Shown: positions 37,944-46,780 of the stretch, in pieces
How positions within the stretch are numbered: the first letter of the stretch is position 1
Layout: each line of letters starts with the position of its first letter
Assembly: GCF_003217355.1 (NCBI RefSeq)
Contig: NZ_QJTK01000002.1
Coordinates: forward strand, 1 to 64,000
Reading direction: 5' to 3'
Origin: Rhodobacter viridis
Lineage (GTDB): Bacteria; Pseudomonadota; Alphaproteobacteria; Rhodobacterales; Rhodobacteraceae
Length of the DNA: 64,000 bases
Notes under the pieces: generated by a model
What the model saw: only the letters and a program-made list of their open reading frames with translations
What the model was told of the DNA's origin: nothing
The model's database searches: none
Translations under genes and position numbers: made by a program

Positions 37944-39124
37944 TGCAGGCGCTGGTGATTGGCGGCGGTCCGGCCGGGATGATGGCGGCCGAGGAACTGG
38001 CCCGTGCGGGCATCCGGGTCATTCTGGCCGAAGCGAAGCCGACCTTGGCGCGGAAATTCCTGATGGCGGGGAAATCCGGGTTGAACCTGACCCGCGACGA
38101 GCCTTTGGCGCAGTTTCTCGACGCCTATTCCCCCGACTGGATTCGCCCGCATGTGGCCGGTTTCGGCCCCGAGGGGGTGAAGGACTTCGCCCGCGGACTT
38201 GGGCTCGATCTCTTCACCGGCTCGACGGGGCGGGTGTTTCCGGTCGAAATGAAAGCCTCGCCGATGCTGCGGCTTTGGGCGCGACGGCTGGCCGATCTGG
38301 GGGTGGAGGTCCGCACGCGCTGGCGCTGGACCGGCTTTGCGAACGACGCTTTCGCCTTTGACACGCCCGACGGACCGAAGCTGCTGACCCCCAAGGTGAC
38401 CGTTCTGGCGCTTGGCGGCGCAAGCTGGCCGCGGCTTGGCTCGGATGCCGCCTGGGTGCCGTGGCTGGCCGAGAAAGGCGTGAGCCTTGCCCCGTTCAAA
38501 CCCGCGAACATGGGGCTGGTGGTGGAGTGGTCTCCCCACATGGCCGCGCACCTGGGCCAGCCGGTGAAAGGCGCGGCGCTGATCACGCCGGATCACACAA
38601 GCCGGGGCGAATTCGTGCTGTCCGCCCGGGGGCTCGAAGGCGGCGGCATCTATGCGATTGCCGCGCGGGTGCGGGATGGGGCGCCTTTGTCGCTCGACCT
38701 TGCGCCCGATCTGCGGCTCGATGACATCGCGCATCGGCTGAGCCGCACGCCTGCGCGCGACAGCCTGCCCAATCGGCTGCGCAAGGCGCTGCGGCTCGAT
38801 CCGGTGAAACTCGCCCTGCTGCAGGAATGGGGCCGCCCGCTGCCCTCCGATCCGCTGGCGCTCGCCCGCAAGCTGAAAGCGCTCCCCGTGCGCCATCTGG
38901 GCCCGCGCCCCTTGACCGAGGCGATTTCCTCGGCGGGCGGCATTGCCGAGACCGCCCTGACCGACGGTCTTGAACTGACGGCCCTGCCCGGGGTCTTTGC
39001 CGCGGGCGAGATGCTGGATTGGGAGGCGCCGACGGGCGGATACCTCCTGACCGGTTGCCTTGCCACGGGCCGCATCGCGGGGCAGGCGGCGGCGCGATTG
39101 TTCGGGGCACAATCGACAGATTGA
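37940..39124 (+). CDS. BaiN/HI0933-like FAD-dependent oxidoreductase (TIGR03862 type)
   Basis: A 394-aa flavoprotein with the N-terminal FAD-binding GGGPAGMMAAEELARAG and the family segment MAGKSGLNLTRDEP. The C-terminal part contains SSAGGIAETALTD and GEMLDWEAPTGGYLLTGCLATG. The family comprises predicted NAD(P)/FAD oxidoreductases of unsettled substrate. A tandem ATG pair (37940, 37943) overlaps the holA stop, so either may be used. Confidence 0.87.
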   Translation: MMQALVIGGGPAGMMAAEELARAGIRVILAEAKPTLARKFLMAGKSGLNLTRDEPLAQFLDAYSPDWIRPHVAGFGPEGVKDFARGLGLDLFTGSTGRVFPVEMKASPMLRLWARRLADLGVEVRTRWRWTGFANDAFAFDTPDGPKLLTPKVTVLALGGASWPRLGSDAAWVPWLAEKGVSLAPFKPANMGLVVEWSPHMAAHLGQPVKGAALITPDHTSRGEFVLSARGLEGGGIYAIAARVRDGAPLSLDLAPDLRLDDIAHRLSRTPARDSLPNRLRKALRLDPVKLALLQEWGRPLPSDPLALARKLKALPVRHLGPRPLTEAISSAGGIAETALTDGLELTALPGVFAAGEMLDWEAPTGGYLLTGCLATGRIAGQAAARLFGAQSTD

Positions 39125-39173
39125 CGCAGCCCCCCGCGCATGGCGAACTGGCCCCCTTGCGAGGGAGACGCAG

Positions 39174-40409
39174 ATGACCCAGACCCGCCTGATCACCCCC
39201 GTCCTTGTGGGCGGTGCCATCATCTTGATGCTTGGCTTCGCCATCCGGGCCTCGTTCGGGGTGTTCCAGATCCCGATCGCCACCGAATTCGGCTGGCCGC
39301 GGGCGGAGTTTTCGCTCGCCATCGCGATCCAGAACCTCGCCTGGGGGATCGGGCAACCGATCTTCGGCGCGATTGCCGAACGCTTCGGCGACCGCAAGGC
39401 GATCGTGCTGGGCGCGCTGCTCTATGCGCTCGGTCTGGTGCTGTCGGCCTTTGCCACCCAGCCCTGGCAACATGATCTGCTGGAAATCTTCGTCGGCTTC
39501 GGCATTGCCGGGACCGGCTTTGGCGTGATCCTGGCCGTCGTCGGCCGCGCCGCCTCGGCCGAGAATCGCTCGCTGACGCTGGGCATCGCCACTGCCGCGG
39601 GCTCGGCAGGTCAGGTCTTCGGCGCGCCGGTGGCCGAGGCGCTGCTCAGCCACTTCCCGTGGCAGACCGTCTTCGTGATCTTCTCGGTCACGATCCTTGC
39701 CGCGATGGCCGCCCTGCCGCTTCTGCGCAGCCCCGCCCGCGCCGCGCACCATGGCACAAGCGAGCCGATGGGCACGGTCTTGAAACGGGCCCTGCGGGAC
39801 CCGTCCTTCACCCTGATCTTCCTTGGCTTCTTTTCCTGCGGCTATCAGCTCGCCTTCATCACCGCGCATTTCCCCGCGATGGTGACCGAGATGTGCGGCG
39901 CCGTTCCGCCCGGATCGCTGCTGGCGGCAATCGGCATTCAAAGCCTGTCCACCCTTGGCGCCGTGGCGATCTCGCTCATTGGTCTGGCCAATATCGCAGG
40001 CACGATCTTTGCGGGCTGGGCCGGGCGGCACTATTCGAAGAAATATGCGCTCGCCATCGTTTACCTGCTGCGCACGATCGCCGCTGCCGCCTTCATCCTG
40101 GTGCCGATGACGCCCGCGACGGTGCTGGTGTTCTCGCTCGTGATGGGGGCGTTGTGGCTGGCGACGGTGCCGCTGACCTCGGGCCTGATCGCCGAGATTT
40201 ACGGGCTGCGCTACATGGGCACGCTTTATGGCGTCGTCTTCTTTTCGCATCAGGTCGGCGCGTTTCTGGGCGTCTGGCTGGGCGGGCGGCTTTACGACAT
40301 CTCGGGCGATTACACGCTGGTCTGGTGGGTCGGCGTCGGCATGGGGGCGTTCTCGGCGCTCGTCCACCTGCCGGTGAAAGAGCGCCCGCTGATCGCTCAA
40401 CCGGCCTGA
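39174..40409 (+). CDS. MFS transporter
   Basis: A 411-aa inner-membrane protein with 12 predicted helices in two halves. The MFS loop motif between helices 2 and 3 reads GAIAERFGDRKAIVLG. The overall pattern resembles the oxalate/formate or monocarboxylate branch (FGVFQIPIATEFGWPRAEFSLA), but the substrate cannot be told. A GGGAG site precedes the ATG. It ends inside the 3' end of the converging epimerase gene (13-bp overlap). Confidence 0.85.
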   Translation: MTQTRLITPVLVGGAIILMLGFAIRASFGVFQIPIATEFGWPRAEFSLAIAIQNLAWGIGQPIFGAIAERFGDRKAIVLGALLYALGLVLSAFATQPWQHDLLEIFVGFGIAGTGFGVILAVVGRAASAENRSLTLGIATAAGSAGQVFGAPVAEALLSHFPWQTVFVIFSVTILAAMAALPLLRSPARAAHHGTSEPMGTVLKRALRDPSFTLIFLGFFSCGYQLAFITAHFPAMVTEMCGAVPPGSLLAAIGIQSLSTLGAVAISLIGLANIAGTIFAGWAGRHYSKKYALAIVYLLRTIAAAAFILVPMTPATVLVFSLVMGALWLATVPLTSGLIAEIYGLRYMGTLYGVVFFSHQVGAFLGVWLGGRLYDISGDYTLVWWVGVGMGAFSALVHLPVKERPLIAQPA

Positions 40410-41233
40410 AGCATCGCTTCCAAACCGGACCGGAACTCGGGGTAGCGCAGGCTCACCCCGAGTTCCGTCTTGATCCGGTCGTTCCGCACCCGCTTGTTTT
40501 CGGCATAGAAACTGGCCGCCATCGGGGTCATGCTGGCGGGGTCAAAGGGCACCTCGGGCGGGCGGGGCAGGCCCAGAAGCTCGGCCGCATAGGCCAGCAC
40601 ATCCTCGGGCGGCGAGGGCGCGTCGTCGCAGACGTTGTAGACCCGCCCGGGGTTCGGGTGCGCGATCGAGGCCGCCAGAACCTGCGCGATGTCCTCGACA
40701 TGGATGCGCGAGAACACCTGTCCGGGCTTCAGGATCAGCCGCGCGGTGCCGTCCCGGACCTTCTCGAACGGGCCACGGCCGGGGCCGTAAATCCCGGCAA
40801 GGCGGAAGATATGCAGCGGCAATCCCAGCGCCTGCCAAGCCGCTTCGGCCGCCACCCGCTGCACGCCGCGCGTGGTCGAGGGGGTCAGGGGCGTGTCTTC
40901 ATCCACCCAGCCGCCGCCATGATCGCCATAGACGCCGACGGTCGAAAGATACCCCACCCAGCGCAAATGCTGCGCCGCAGCAATTTCATTTCGCTGCGCA
41001 GCGAGAACCGGGTCGCCAGAGCCATCGGGGGCCACGGAAGTGAGCAGATGCGTGGCTTCCGCCAGCGGCAACGGCCCCCCCGTCCACACCAGCGGCTCCA
41101 CCCCTTCGGCTCGAAGCATTTCCGCTTTCACGGCGCTGCGCGTCGTCGCGATGATCCGCCAGCCCGCGGGCAAAAGCAGCCGGGCCAGCGCTCGCGCGGA
41201 ATAGCCGTGACCGATCGACAGCAGCGTTTTCAT
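40397..41233 (-). CDS. NAD-dependent epimerase/dehydratase-like protein (YeeZ type)
   Basis: A 278-aa Rossmann-fold protein. Its N-terminus (LLSIGHGYSARALARLL) has GxGxxA-type nucleotide binding, and the central part has YLSTVGVYGDHGGGWVDE and FRLAGIYGPGRGPFEKVR. It lacks the usual SDR Tyr-x-x-x-Lys where expected (ending TRGVQRVAAEAAW), as in other YeeZ-like proteins. The substrate is unknown. Confidence 0.82.
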   Translation of the reverse strand: MKTLLSIGHGYSARALARLLLPAGWRIIATTRSAVKAEMLRAEGVEPLVWTGGPLPLAEATHLLTSVAPDGSGDPVLAAQRNEIAAAQHLRWVGYLSTVGVYGDHGGGWVDEDTPLTPSTTRGVQRVAAEAAWQALGLPLHIFRLAGIYGPGRGPFEKVRDGTARLILKPGQVFSRIHVEDIAQVLAASIAHPNPGRVYNVCDDAPSPPEDVLAYAAELLGLPRPPEVPFDPASMTPMAASFYAENKRVRNDRIKTELGVSLRYPEFRSGLEAMLQAG

Positions 41234-41309
41234 GGGTTTCTCCTTCGCCTCGCACCCTAGTCATCACGTCGTCACTTGCGAAGGGCAAAAAGCTCTGGCA
41301 CCTTTGGTC

Positions 41310-43112
41310 ATGGAACATATGACATCTCTCAAAACCTGGCCCGAGGCCGCGCCGCGTCTGATTGCCGTCGCCGCGGGCAGAGCACCCGCCGATTGCGTGA
41401 TCCGGCAGGGCAAATGGGTCAACGTCCAAAGCCGCGAAGTGCTGGACGGTTACGACATCGCGATTGCCGAGGGGCGTTTCGCCGCCATCGCCCCGGATCT
41501 GAGCTCGGCCATCGGGCCCGAGACAAGGGTGATCGAGGCGCAGGGCCGCTACATGATCCCCGGTCTCGTCGATGGTCACATGCATGTCGAAAGCGGCATG
41601 CTGACGCCCGCGGAATTTGCCGCCGCCGTGATCCCGCATGGCACGACGACGATGTTCACCGACCCGCATGAAATTGCCAATGTGCTGGGTCTGGCGGGCG
41701 TGCGGATGATGCATGACGAGGCGATGCTGCAGCCCGTCAGCATCTTCACCCAGATGCCCTCTTGCGCGCCCTCGGCGCCGGGGCTGGAGACGACGGGCTT
41801 TGAAATCACCCCCGAGGATGTGGCCAAGGCGATGTCCTGGCCCGGCATCATCGGTCTGGGCGAGATGATGAACTTTCCCGGCGTCATTGGCGCCGATGCC
41901 AAGATGCTGGCCGAGATCGCGGCCGTGCAGAGGGCGGGGAAAACCGTGGGCGGGCATTATGCCAGCCCCGATCTGGGCGCGCCGTTCCGCGCCTATGCCG
42001 CGGGCGGTCCGGCCGATGACCATGAGGGCACCTGCGAAGACGACGCCGTGGCCCGGGTCCGGCAAGGGATGCGGGCGATGCTGCGGCTCGGCTCGGCCTG
42101 GTATGATGTCGAAAGCCAGATCACCGCGGTGACGAAGCGCGGGCTCGATCCGCGTAATTTCATCCTATGCACCGACGATTGCCATTCCGGCACGCTGGTC
42201 CACGAAGGCCACATGAACCGCGTCTATCGCCATGCCGTCGCCTGCGATTGCGATCCGCTGATCGCGCTGCAGATGTGCACGGTGAACACGGCGAGCCACT
42301 TCGGGCTGGAACGGGAATTGGGCTCCATTGCGCCGGGTCGGCGGGCGGATGTGATCCTGACCTCGGATCTGGTCGCCCTGCCGGTCGAGATGGTGATCGC
42401 GCGGGGCGAAGTGGTGGCCGAGAACGGCACCCTGAAAGTCGCCTGCCCGCATTACGACTGGCCCGACAGCGCGCGTCAGACCGTGCATCTGGGCAAGCAC
42501 CTCGCGCCTGCGGATTTCGCGATTCCCGCCCCCGAGGGCGCGAATACGGTGACCGCCAAGGTGATCGGCGTCGTTGAAAATCAGGCGCCGACGAAGGCGC
42601 TGACCGCGGAATTGGCGGTCATGGATGGGCTGGCGCAGCCGGATGAAATGAAAGACGTGGCGCAGATCGCGCTGGTCGAGCGGCACCGCGGCACGGGCAA
42701 GGTGGTGAACGGCTTCGTCTCGGGCTTTGGCTACAAGGGCTCGATGGCCATCGGCTCGACCGTCGCGCATGACAGCCACCACATGATTGTGGTGGGCACC
42801 GACCGCGCCGCGATGGCCGCCGTCGCCAACCGTCTGGGCGAGATGGGCGGCGGCATCAGCGTCTGGAAAGACGGCGCCGAGCTGGCCGCCGTACCCTTGC
42901 CGATTGCCGGGCTGATGTCCGACGACCCCGCCGCCGAGGTCGCCGCCCGTGCCGCGGCGATGGTCAAGGCGATGGCCGACTGCGGCTGCACGCTGAACAA
43001 CGCCTATATGCAGCACTCGCTGCTGGCCCTGGTGGTGATCCCGGAAATCCGCATTTCCGACCTTGGCCTTGTCGATGTGACGAAATTCCAACTGACCGAG
43101 CTTTTCGCATGA
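41310..43112 (+). CDS. ade: Adenine deaminase
   Basis: From the ATG at 41310 the product is 600 aa; 41319 is equally possible because neither has a clear ribosome site. It shows the amidohydrolase metal motif VDGHMHVESGM, FTDPHEIANVLG, and LCTDDCHSGTLVHEGHMNR. The C-terminal domain has FGYKGSMAIGSTVAHDSHHMIVVGT, all typical of microbial Ade. It deaminates adenine to hypoxanthine and ammonia. It overlaps amn by 4 bp. Confidence 0.95.
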   Translation: MEHMTSLKTWPEAAPRLIAVAAGRAPADCVIRQGKWVNVQSREVLDGYDIAIAEGRFAAIAPDLSSAIGPETRVIEAQGRYMIPGLVDGHMHVESGMLTPAEFAAAVIPHGTTTMFTDPHEIANVLGLAGVRMMHDEAMLQPVSIFTQMPSCAPSAPGLETTGFEITPEDVAKAMSWPGIIGLGEMMNFPGVIGADAKMLAEIAAVQRAGKTVGGHYASPDLGAPFRAYAAGGPADDHEGTCEDDAVARVRQGMRAMLRLGSAWYDVESQITAVTKRGLDPRNFILCTDDCHSGTLVHEGHMNRVYRHAVACDCDPLIALQMCTVNTASHFGLERELGSIAPGRRADVILTSDLVALPVEMVIARGEVVAENGTLKVACPHYDWPDSARQTVHLGKHLAPADFAIPAPEGANTVTAKVIGVVENQAPTKALTAELAVMDGLAQPDEMKDVAQIALVERHRGTGKVVNGFVSGFGYKGSMAIGSTVAHDSHHMIVVGTDRAAMAAVANRLGEMGGGISVWKDGAELAAVPLPIAGLMSDDPAAEVAARAAAMVKAMADCGCTLNNAYMQHSLLALVVIPEIRISDLGLVDVTKFQLTELFA

Positions 43113-44584
43113 ATGATCCCGTCACGATCCTGACCCCGCCGCCCTCGGCGCATGACACCTTCACCGATCCGGCCGCTGCCGTGGCCCGGCTCGAACAGCT
43201 CTACGCCGAGGCGACAAGCTTCCTGTTGCAAAAGTTCAACGAGGTGCTGGCCAATGGCGACGCCGACACGCGCTTTCGCGCCTTCTACCCCGAGGTGCGG
43301 ATCACCGTCACCTCGCACCTCAAGGCCGACAGCCGTCTGAGCTTCGGCCATGTGTCGTCCCCGGGCACCAAGGTGGCGACGATCACAAGGCCCGATCTGT
43401 TCCGGAACTACCTGACGCAGCAGATCGGGCTGTTGATGCGCAACCATGGGGTTCCGGTGACGGTCGGGCCGTCTTCGACCCCGATCCCGGTGCATTTCGC
43501 CGTGGCAGGGCAACCCGAGGTGACGATCCCGCAGGAAGGCGCGCTGACGATCTCGCTGCGCGATGTCTTCGACGTGCCGTCCCTGGAAAGCATGAACGAC
43601 GACATCGTGAACGGCACGGCGAAGCCGAACCCGGATGGCTCGGGGCATCTGGCGCCCTTTACCGCGCAGCGGGTGGATTACTCGCTCGCGCGGCTGTCGC
43701 ATTACACAGCGACCGCGCCCGAGCATTTCCAGAACCATGTGCTGTTCACCAACTACCAGTTCTACGTCGACGAATTCGAGAAGGTCGCGCGGCAGATGCT
43801 GGCCGATCCGGCGCAGGGCTACACAAGTTTCGTCGCGCCGGGGAATGTGGAAATCACCACCGCCGATGGCGTGATCCCGCCGCTCGCAAAGCTGCCGCAG
43901 ATGCCGACCTATCACCTGAAGCGGCCGGACGGGAACGGCATTACGCTGGTCAATATCGGCGTCGGGCCGTCGAATGCGAAGACAGCGACCGACCATATCG
44001 CCGTGCTGCGGCCGCATGCCTGGCTGATGGTCGGCCATTGTGCAGGGCTGCGCAACTCGCAGAGCTTGGGCGATTTCGTTCTGGCCCATGCCTACCTGCG
44101 CGAAGACCATGTTCTGGATGACGATCTGCCGGTCTGGGTGCCGATCCCGGCCCTGGCCGAGGTGCAGGTGGCGCTGCAGGAAGCCGTGGCCGAGATCACG
44201 CAGCTCGAGGGCTACGAGTTGAAGCGGATCATGCGCACGGGCACCGTGGCGACGATCGACAACCGCAACTGGGAATTGCGCGATCAATCCGGCCCGGTGC
44301 AGCGGCTGAACCAAAGCCGGGCCGTCGCGCTCGACATGGAAAGCGCGACCATCGCCGCGAACGGCTTCCGGTTCCGGGTTCCCTACGGCACGCTGCTCTG
44401 CGTTTCGGACAAACCCTTGCATGGCGAACTCAAGCTGCCGGGCATGGCGACCGAGTTTTACCGCACTCAGGTGGCCAGTCATCTGCTCATCGGCGTGCGC
44501 GCGATGGAGAAGCTTCGGGCCATGCCGCTGGAGCGGATCCACAGCCGGAAACTGCGCTCTTTCGACGAAACAGCCTTCCTTTGA
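43109..44584 (+). CDS. amn: AMP nucleosidase
   Basis: The 491-aa protein has full length for Amn, with the N-terminal regulatory domain (RAFYPEVRITVTSHLKADSRLSFGHV) and the C-terminal nucleosidase domain (LVNIGVGPSNAKTATDHIAVLRPHAWLMVGHCAGLR, DMESATIAANGFRFRVPYGTLLCVSDKPLHGELK). It splits AMP to adenine and ribose 5-phosphate. Its overlap with ade makes a two-step AMP to hypoxanthine unit. Confidence 0.96.
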   Translation: MNDPVTILTPPPSAHDTFTDPAAAVARLEQLYAEATSFLLQKFNEVLANGDADTRFRAFYPEVRITVTSHLKADSRLSFGHVSSPGTKVATITRPDLFRNYLTQQIGLLMRNHGVPVTVGPSSTPIPVHFAVAGQPEVTIPQEGALTISLRDVFDVPSLESMNDDIVNGTAKPNPDGSGHLAPFTAQRVDYSLARLSHYTATAPEHFQNHVLFTNYQFYVDEFEKVARQMLADPAQGYTSFVAPGNVEITTADGVIPPLAKLPQMPTYHLKRPDGNGITLVNIGVGPSNAKTATDHIAVLRPHAWLMVGHCAGLRNSQSLGDFVLAHAYLREDHVLDDDLPVWVPIPALAEVQVALQEAVAEITQLEGYELKRIMRTGTVATIDNRNWELRDQSGPVQRLNQSRAVALDMESATIAANGFRFRVPYGTLLCVSDKPLHGELKLPGMATEFYRTQVASHLLIGVRAMEKLRAMPLERIHSRKLRSFDETAFL

Positions 44585-44632
44585 TGCGCTGCCTTGACGC
44601 CGGGAAAATCGGCAAAACTCGCCCGAAAAGGC

Positions 44633-44661
44633 TTGCCATGCTGGAAAAAACGGTGTGTTAG
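44633..44661 (+). promoter_or_regulatory. Possible sigma-70-type promoter for the HU gene
   Basis: TTGCCA at 44633-44638, a 17-nt spacer with an A6 run, then TGTTAG at 44656-44661, about 70 bp before the HU start codon. The -35 match and the spacing are good; the -10 match is poor. Confidence 0.3.
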
Positions 44662-44729
44662 AGGGCGCATCAAACCGTGCAGACGGATCAAGATAGCCCC
44701 GCCCACCGGGGCATATGAGAGGAAGACCC

Positions 44730-45017
44730 ATGTCGAAACCGATGACCAAGACCCAGCTGGTGGCCGCGCTTGCCGAAGCCATGGGGTCGGACAAGAAAAC
44801 CGCGACCGCCGCCATCGACGCCATCGCCGATGTCGTGACGAAGGAAGTCGCGGCGGGCGGTTCGGTCACGCTGCCGGGCATCGGCAAAGTCTCGTGCAAG
44901 GCCCGTCCGGAGCGTCAGGTGCGCAACCCCGCCACCGGCGAGACGATGATGAAACCGGCTGACAAGCAGGTGAAAGTGACGATCGCCAAAGCCCTCAAGG
45001 ACAGCGTCAACGTCTGA
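44730..45017 (+). CDS. HU-family histone-like DNA-binding protein
   Basis: A 95-aa HU/IHF-fold protein with MTKTQLVAALAEAMGSDKKTA, GSVTLPGIGKVSCKARPERQ and the DNA-arm segment RNPATGETMMKPADKQVKVT. It binds and bends DNA with little sequence preference. An AGAGGAA site precedes the ATG. A terminator-like hairpin follows. Confidence 0.94.
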   Translation: MSKPMTKTQLVAALAEAMGSDKKTATAAIDAIADVVTKEVAAGGSVTLPGIGKVSCKARPERQVRNPATGETMMKPADKQVKVTIAKALKDSVNV

Positions 45018-45053
45018 TCCCCTGAGGCCCCCGCAAGGGTGCTGACGTATTTG

Positions 45054-45088
45054 GGCCGCTCTGCTTCGCAGGGCGGCCTTCTTCTTGG
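45054..45088 (+). terminator. Terminator-like hairpin after the HU gene
   Basis: GGCCGCTCTGC (45054-45064) pairs with GCAGGGCGGCC (45068-45078), with one T-G pair and a TTC loop, and is followed by TTCTTCTTGG. The preceding CGTATTTGG and following TTCTTCTTGG wording echoes the hairpin at 50486-50546. Confidence 0.65.
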
Positions 45089-45123
45089 GCACCGGGCCTG
45101 CGCCAAGGCGCAGACGGAGAAAT

Positions 45124-45144
45124 AACCTGTATCGCATACAGGTT
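45124..45144. promoter_or_regulatory. 9-bp palindrome upstream of the DMT transporter (operator-like)
   Basis: AACCTGTAT-CGC-ATACAGGTT is a perfect 9-bp inverted repeat with a 3-nt centre, 67 bp upstream of the transporter ATG. Symmetric TGTAT..ATACA sites of this kind are typical of GntR-type repressors. No regulator gene is adjacent. It could alternatively be a second terminator, since TTTTGTCTT follows. Confidence 0.4.
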
Positions 45145-45211
45145 TTGTCTTGTCCGGCCGGGGCAAATTCGGCTCTGGCTGTTCGAAATCGCACCGACGG
45201 ATGGGAACAGA

Positions 45212-46075
45212 ATGGATATTCGCGCCATAGCCATGGGCCTTGCTTTCGCGCTGATGTGGTCTTCGGCCTTTACCTCGGCGCGGATCATCGTGGCCGAGGC
45301 GCCGCCGCTGCTGGCGCTCTCGGCACGGTTCCTGATCTCGGGCGGGCTGGGCGTCGCCATTGCGTTGGCGCTGGGGCAAAGCTGGCGGCTGAGCCGGGCG
45401 CAATGGAAGGCGACGCTGATCTTCGGCATCTGCCAGAACGCGCTGTATCTGGGGCTGAATTTCGTTGCGATGCAGTGGATTCAGGCCTCGGTCGCCTCGA
45501 TCGTCGCCTCGACCATGCCGCTAATGGTGGCGCTGCTCGGCCGGGTGGTCTTTGGGGACACCGTGCGCCCGCTTGGCCTTGCGGGGCTGGTGGCGGGGGT
45601 GATCGGCGTCGCCATCATCATGGGAGCGCGGCTCTCGGGCGGGGTCGATCCGGTGGGGTTGGCGCTGTGCTTCGCGGCGGCGCTGGCGCTGTCGGTGGCC
45701 ACGCTTTCGGTACGCGGCGCGTCGTCGGGGGGCAATGTGCTGATGATCGTCGGGCTGCAGATGTGGGTCGGCGCCGCCGTGCTGGCTGTGGTGTCGGCTT
45801 TCACCGAAACCTGGGATGTCATGCCCTCGACCCGGCTGGTGCTGGCCTTCCTTTACACGACACTGATCCCGGGCCTTCTGGCCACCTGGATCTGGTTCAA
45901 GCTGGTGGGGCGGATCGGCGCGGTGAAGGCCGCGACCTTCCATTTCCTCAACCCGTTCTTCGGCGTCGCCATCGCGGCGCTGGTGCTGGGCGAGCGGCTC
46001 GGCCTGCTTGACCTTCTGGGCGTGATCATCATCGCGGGCGGGATTCTGGCCGTGCAATTGTCGAAACAGAGGTAA
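45212..46075 (+). CDS. DMT-family (EamA) transporter
   Basis: A 287-aa inner-membrane protein with ten hydrophobic helices in two EamA repeats (FALMWSSAFTSARIIVAEAPP in the first; FLYTTLIPGLLATWIWFKLVGRIGAVKA in the second). Members export or import amino acids, nucleosides and other small metabolites; the substrate is not predictable here. A palindrome lies upstream (45124-45144). An NnrU-like gene follows after 3 bp. Confidence 0.88.
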   Translation: MDIRAIAMGLAFALMWSSAFTSARIIVAEAPPLLALSARFLISGGLGVAIALALGQSWRLSRAQWKATLIFGICQNALYLGLNFVAMQWIQASVASIVASTMPLMVALLGRVVFGDTVRPLGLAGLVAGVIGVAIIMGARLSGGVDPVGLALCFAAALALSVATLSVRGASSGGNVLMIVGLQMWVGAAVLAVVSAFTETWDVMPSTRLVLAFLYTTLIPGLLATWIWFKLVGRIGAVKAATFHFLNPFFGVAIAALVLGERLGLLDLLGVIIIAGGILAVQLSKQR

Positions 46076-46078
46076 GTG

Positions 46079-46762
46079 ATGGACTGGCTCGAATTCGCCC
46101 TTGCCGGGCTTGCCTTCCTGTCGACCCACCTGATCCCGGCCAATCCGCGGATCAAGGGGCTGCTGGTCGCCACACTCGGCCGTGCGGGCTACGGCATCGC
46201 CTTCGGCCTTCTGGCGCTGGGGCTGCTTTACTGGCTGATCGGGGCTGCCGCCCGCGCGCCCTATGTCGAGCTTTGGCCGCAAGAGGTCTGGATGCGCTGG
46301 GTCACGAATCTCGTGATGCCTGTGGTGATCCTGATTTCAAGCTATGCCATCGCTGCCCCGAACCCCTTCGCCTTCGAGGGCCGTTCGACCGGCTTCGACC
46401 CGGCGCGGCCCGGCATCGTCGGCATCACCCGGCAACCGTTCCTCTGGGCGCTGGTGCTTTGGGCGGCGGCGCATCTGCTGGTGAACGGCGATCTGGCGCA
46501 CGGCATCCTGTTCGGGGTGTTCCTCGTCTTCTCGCTGATCGGCATGCGGGCGATGGAAAAGCGCCTGATCCGCCGCATCGGCGCGGCGGAATTCGGCCGT
46601 CTGGCCGCGCATACCAGCCTGATCCCCTTTGCCGCCGTCCTCAGCGGGCGCTGGCGCCCGCAGGGACACCCTTCGTTGCTCCGGCTCGGCATCGCGGTCT
46701 TCGCCTGGGCGGCGGTCTTTCACCTGCATGAGCTGGTGATCGGCCTCAGCCCGGCGCCGTGA
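46079..46762 (+). CDS. NnrU family membrane protein
   Basis: A 227-aa protein with six to seven hydrophobic segments. It matches NnrU by HLIPANPRIKGLLVATLGRAGYG, FEGRSTGFDPARPGIVGITRQPFLWAL, and the closing HELVIGLSP. NnrU was named from a denitrification locus, but most relatives are general isoprenoid-quinone/MAPEG-like membrane proteins of unknown role. No denitrification gene is nearby. A GTG at 46076 is an alternative start. Confidence 0.82.
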   Translation: MDWLEFALAGLAFLSTHLIPANPRIKGLLVATLGRAGYGIAFGLLALGLLYWLIGAAARAPYVELWPQEVWMRWVTNLVMPVVILISSYAIAAPNPFAFEGRSTGFDPARPGIVGITRQPFLWALVLWAAAHLLVNGDLAHGILFGVFLVFSLIGMRAMEKRLIRRIGAAEFGRLAAHTSLIPFAAVLSGRWRPQGHPSLLRLGIAVFAWAAVFHLHELVIGLSPAP

Positions 46763-46780
46763 TCCGCCCGAAACACCCGC

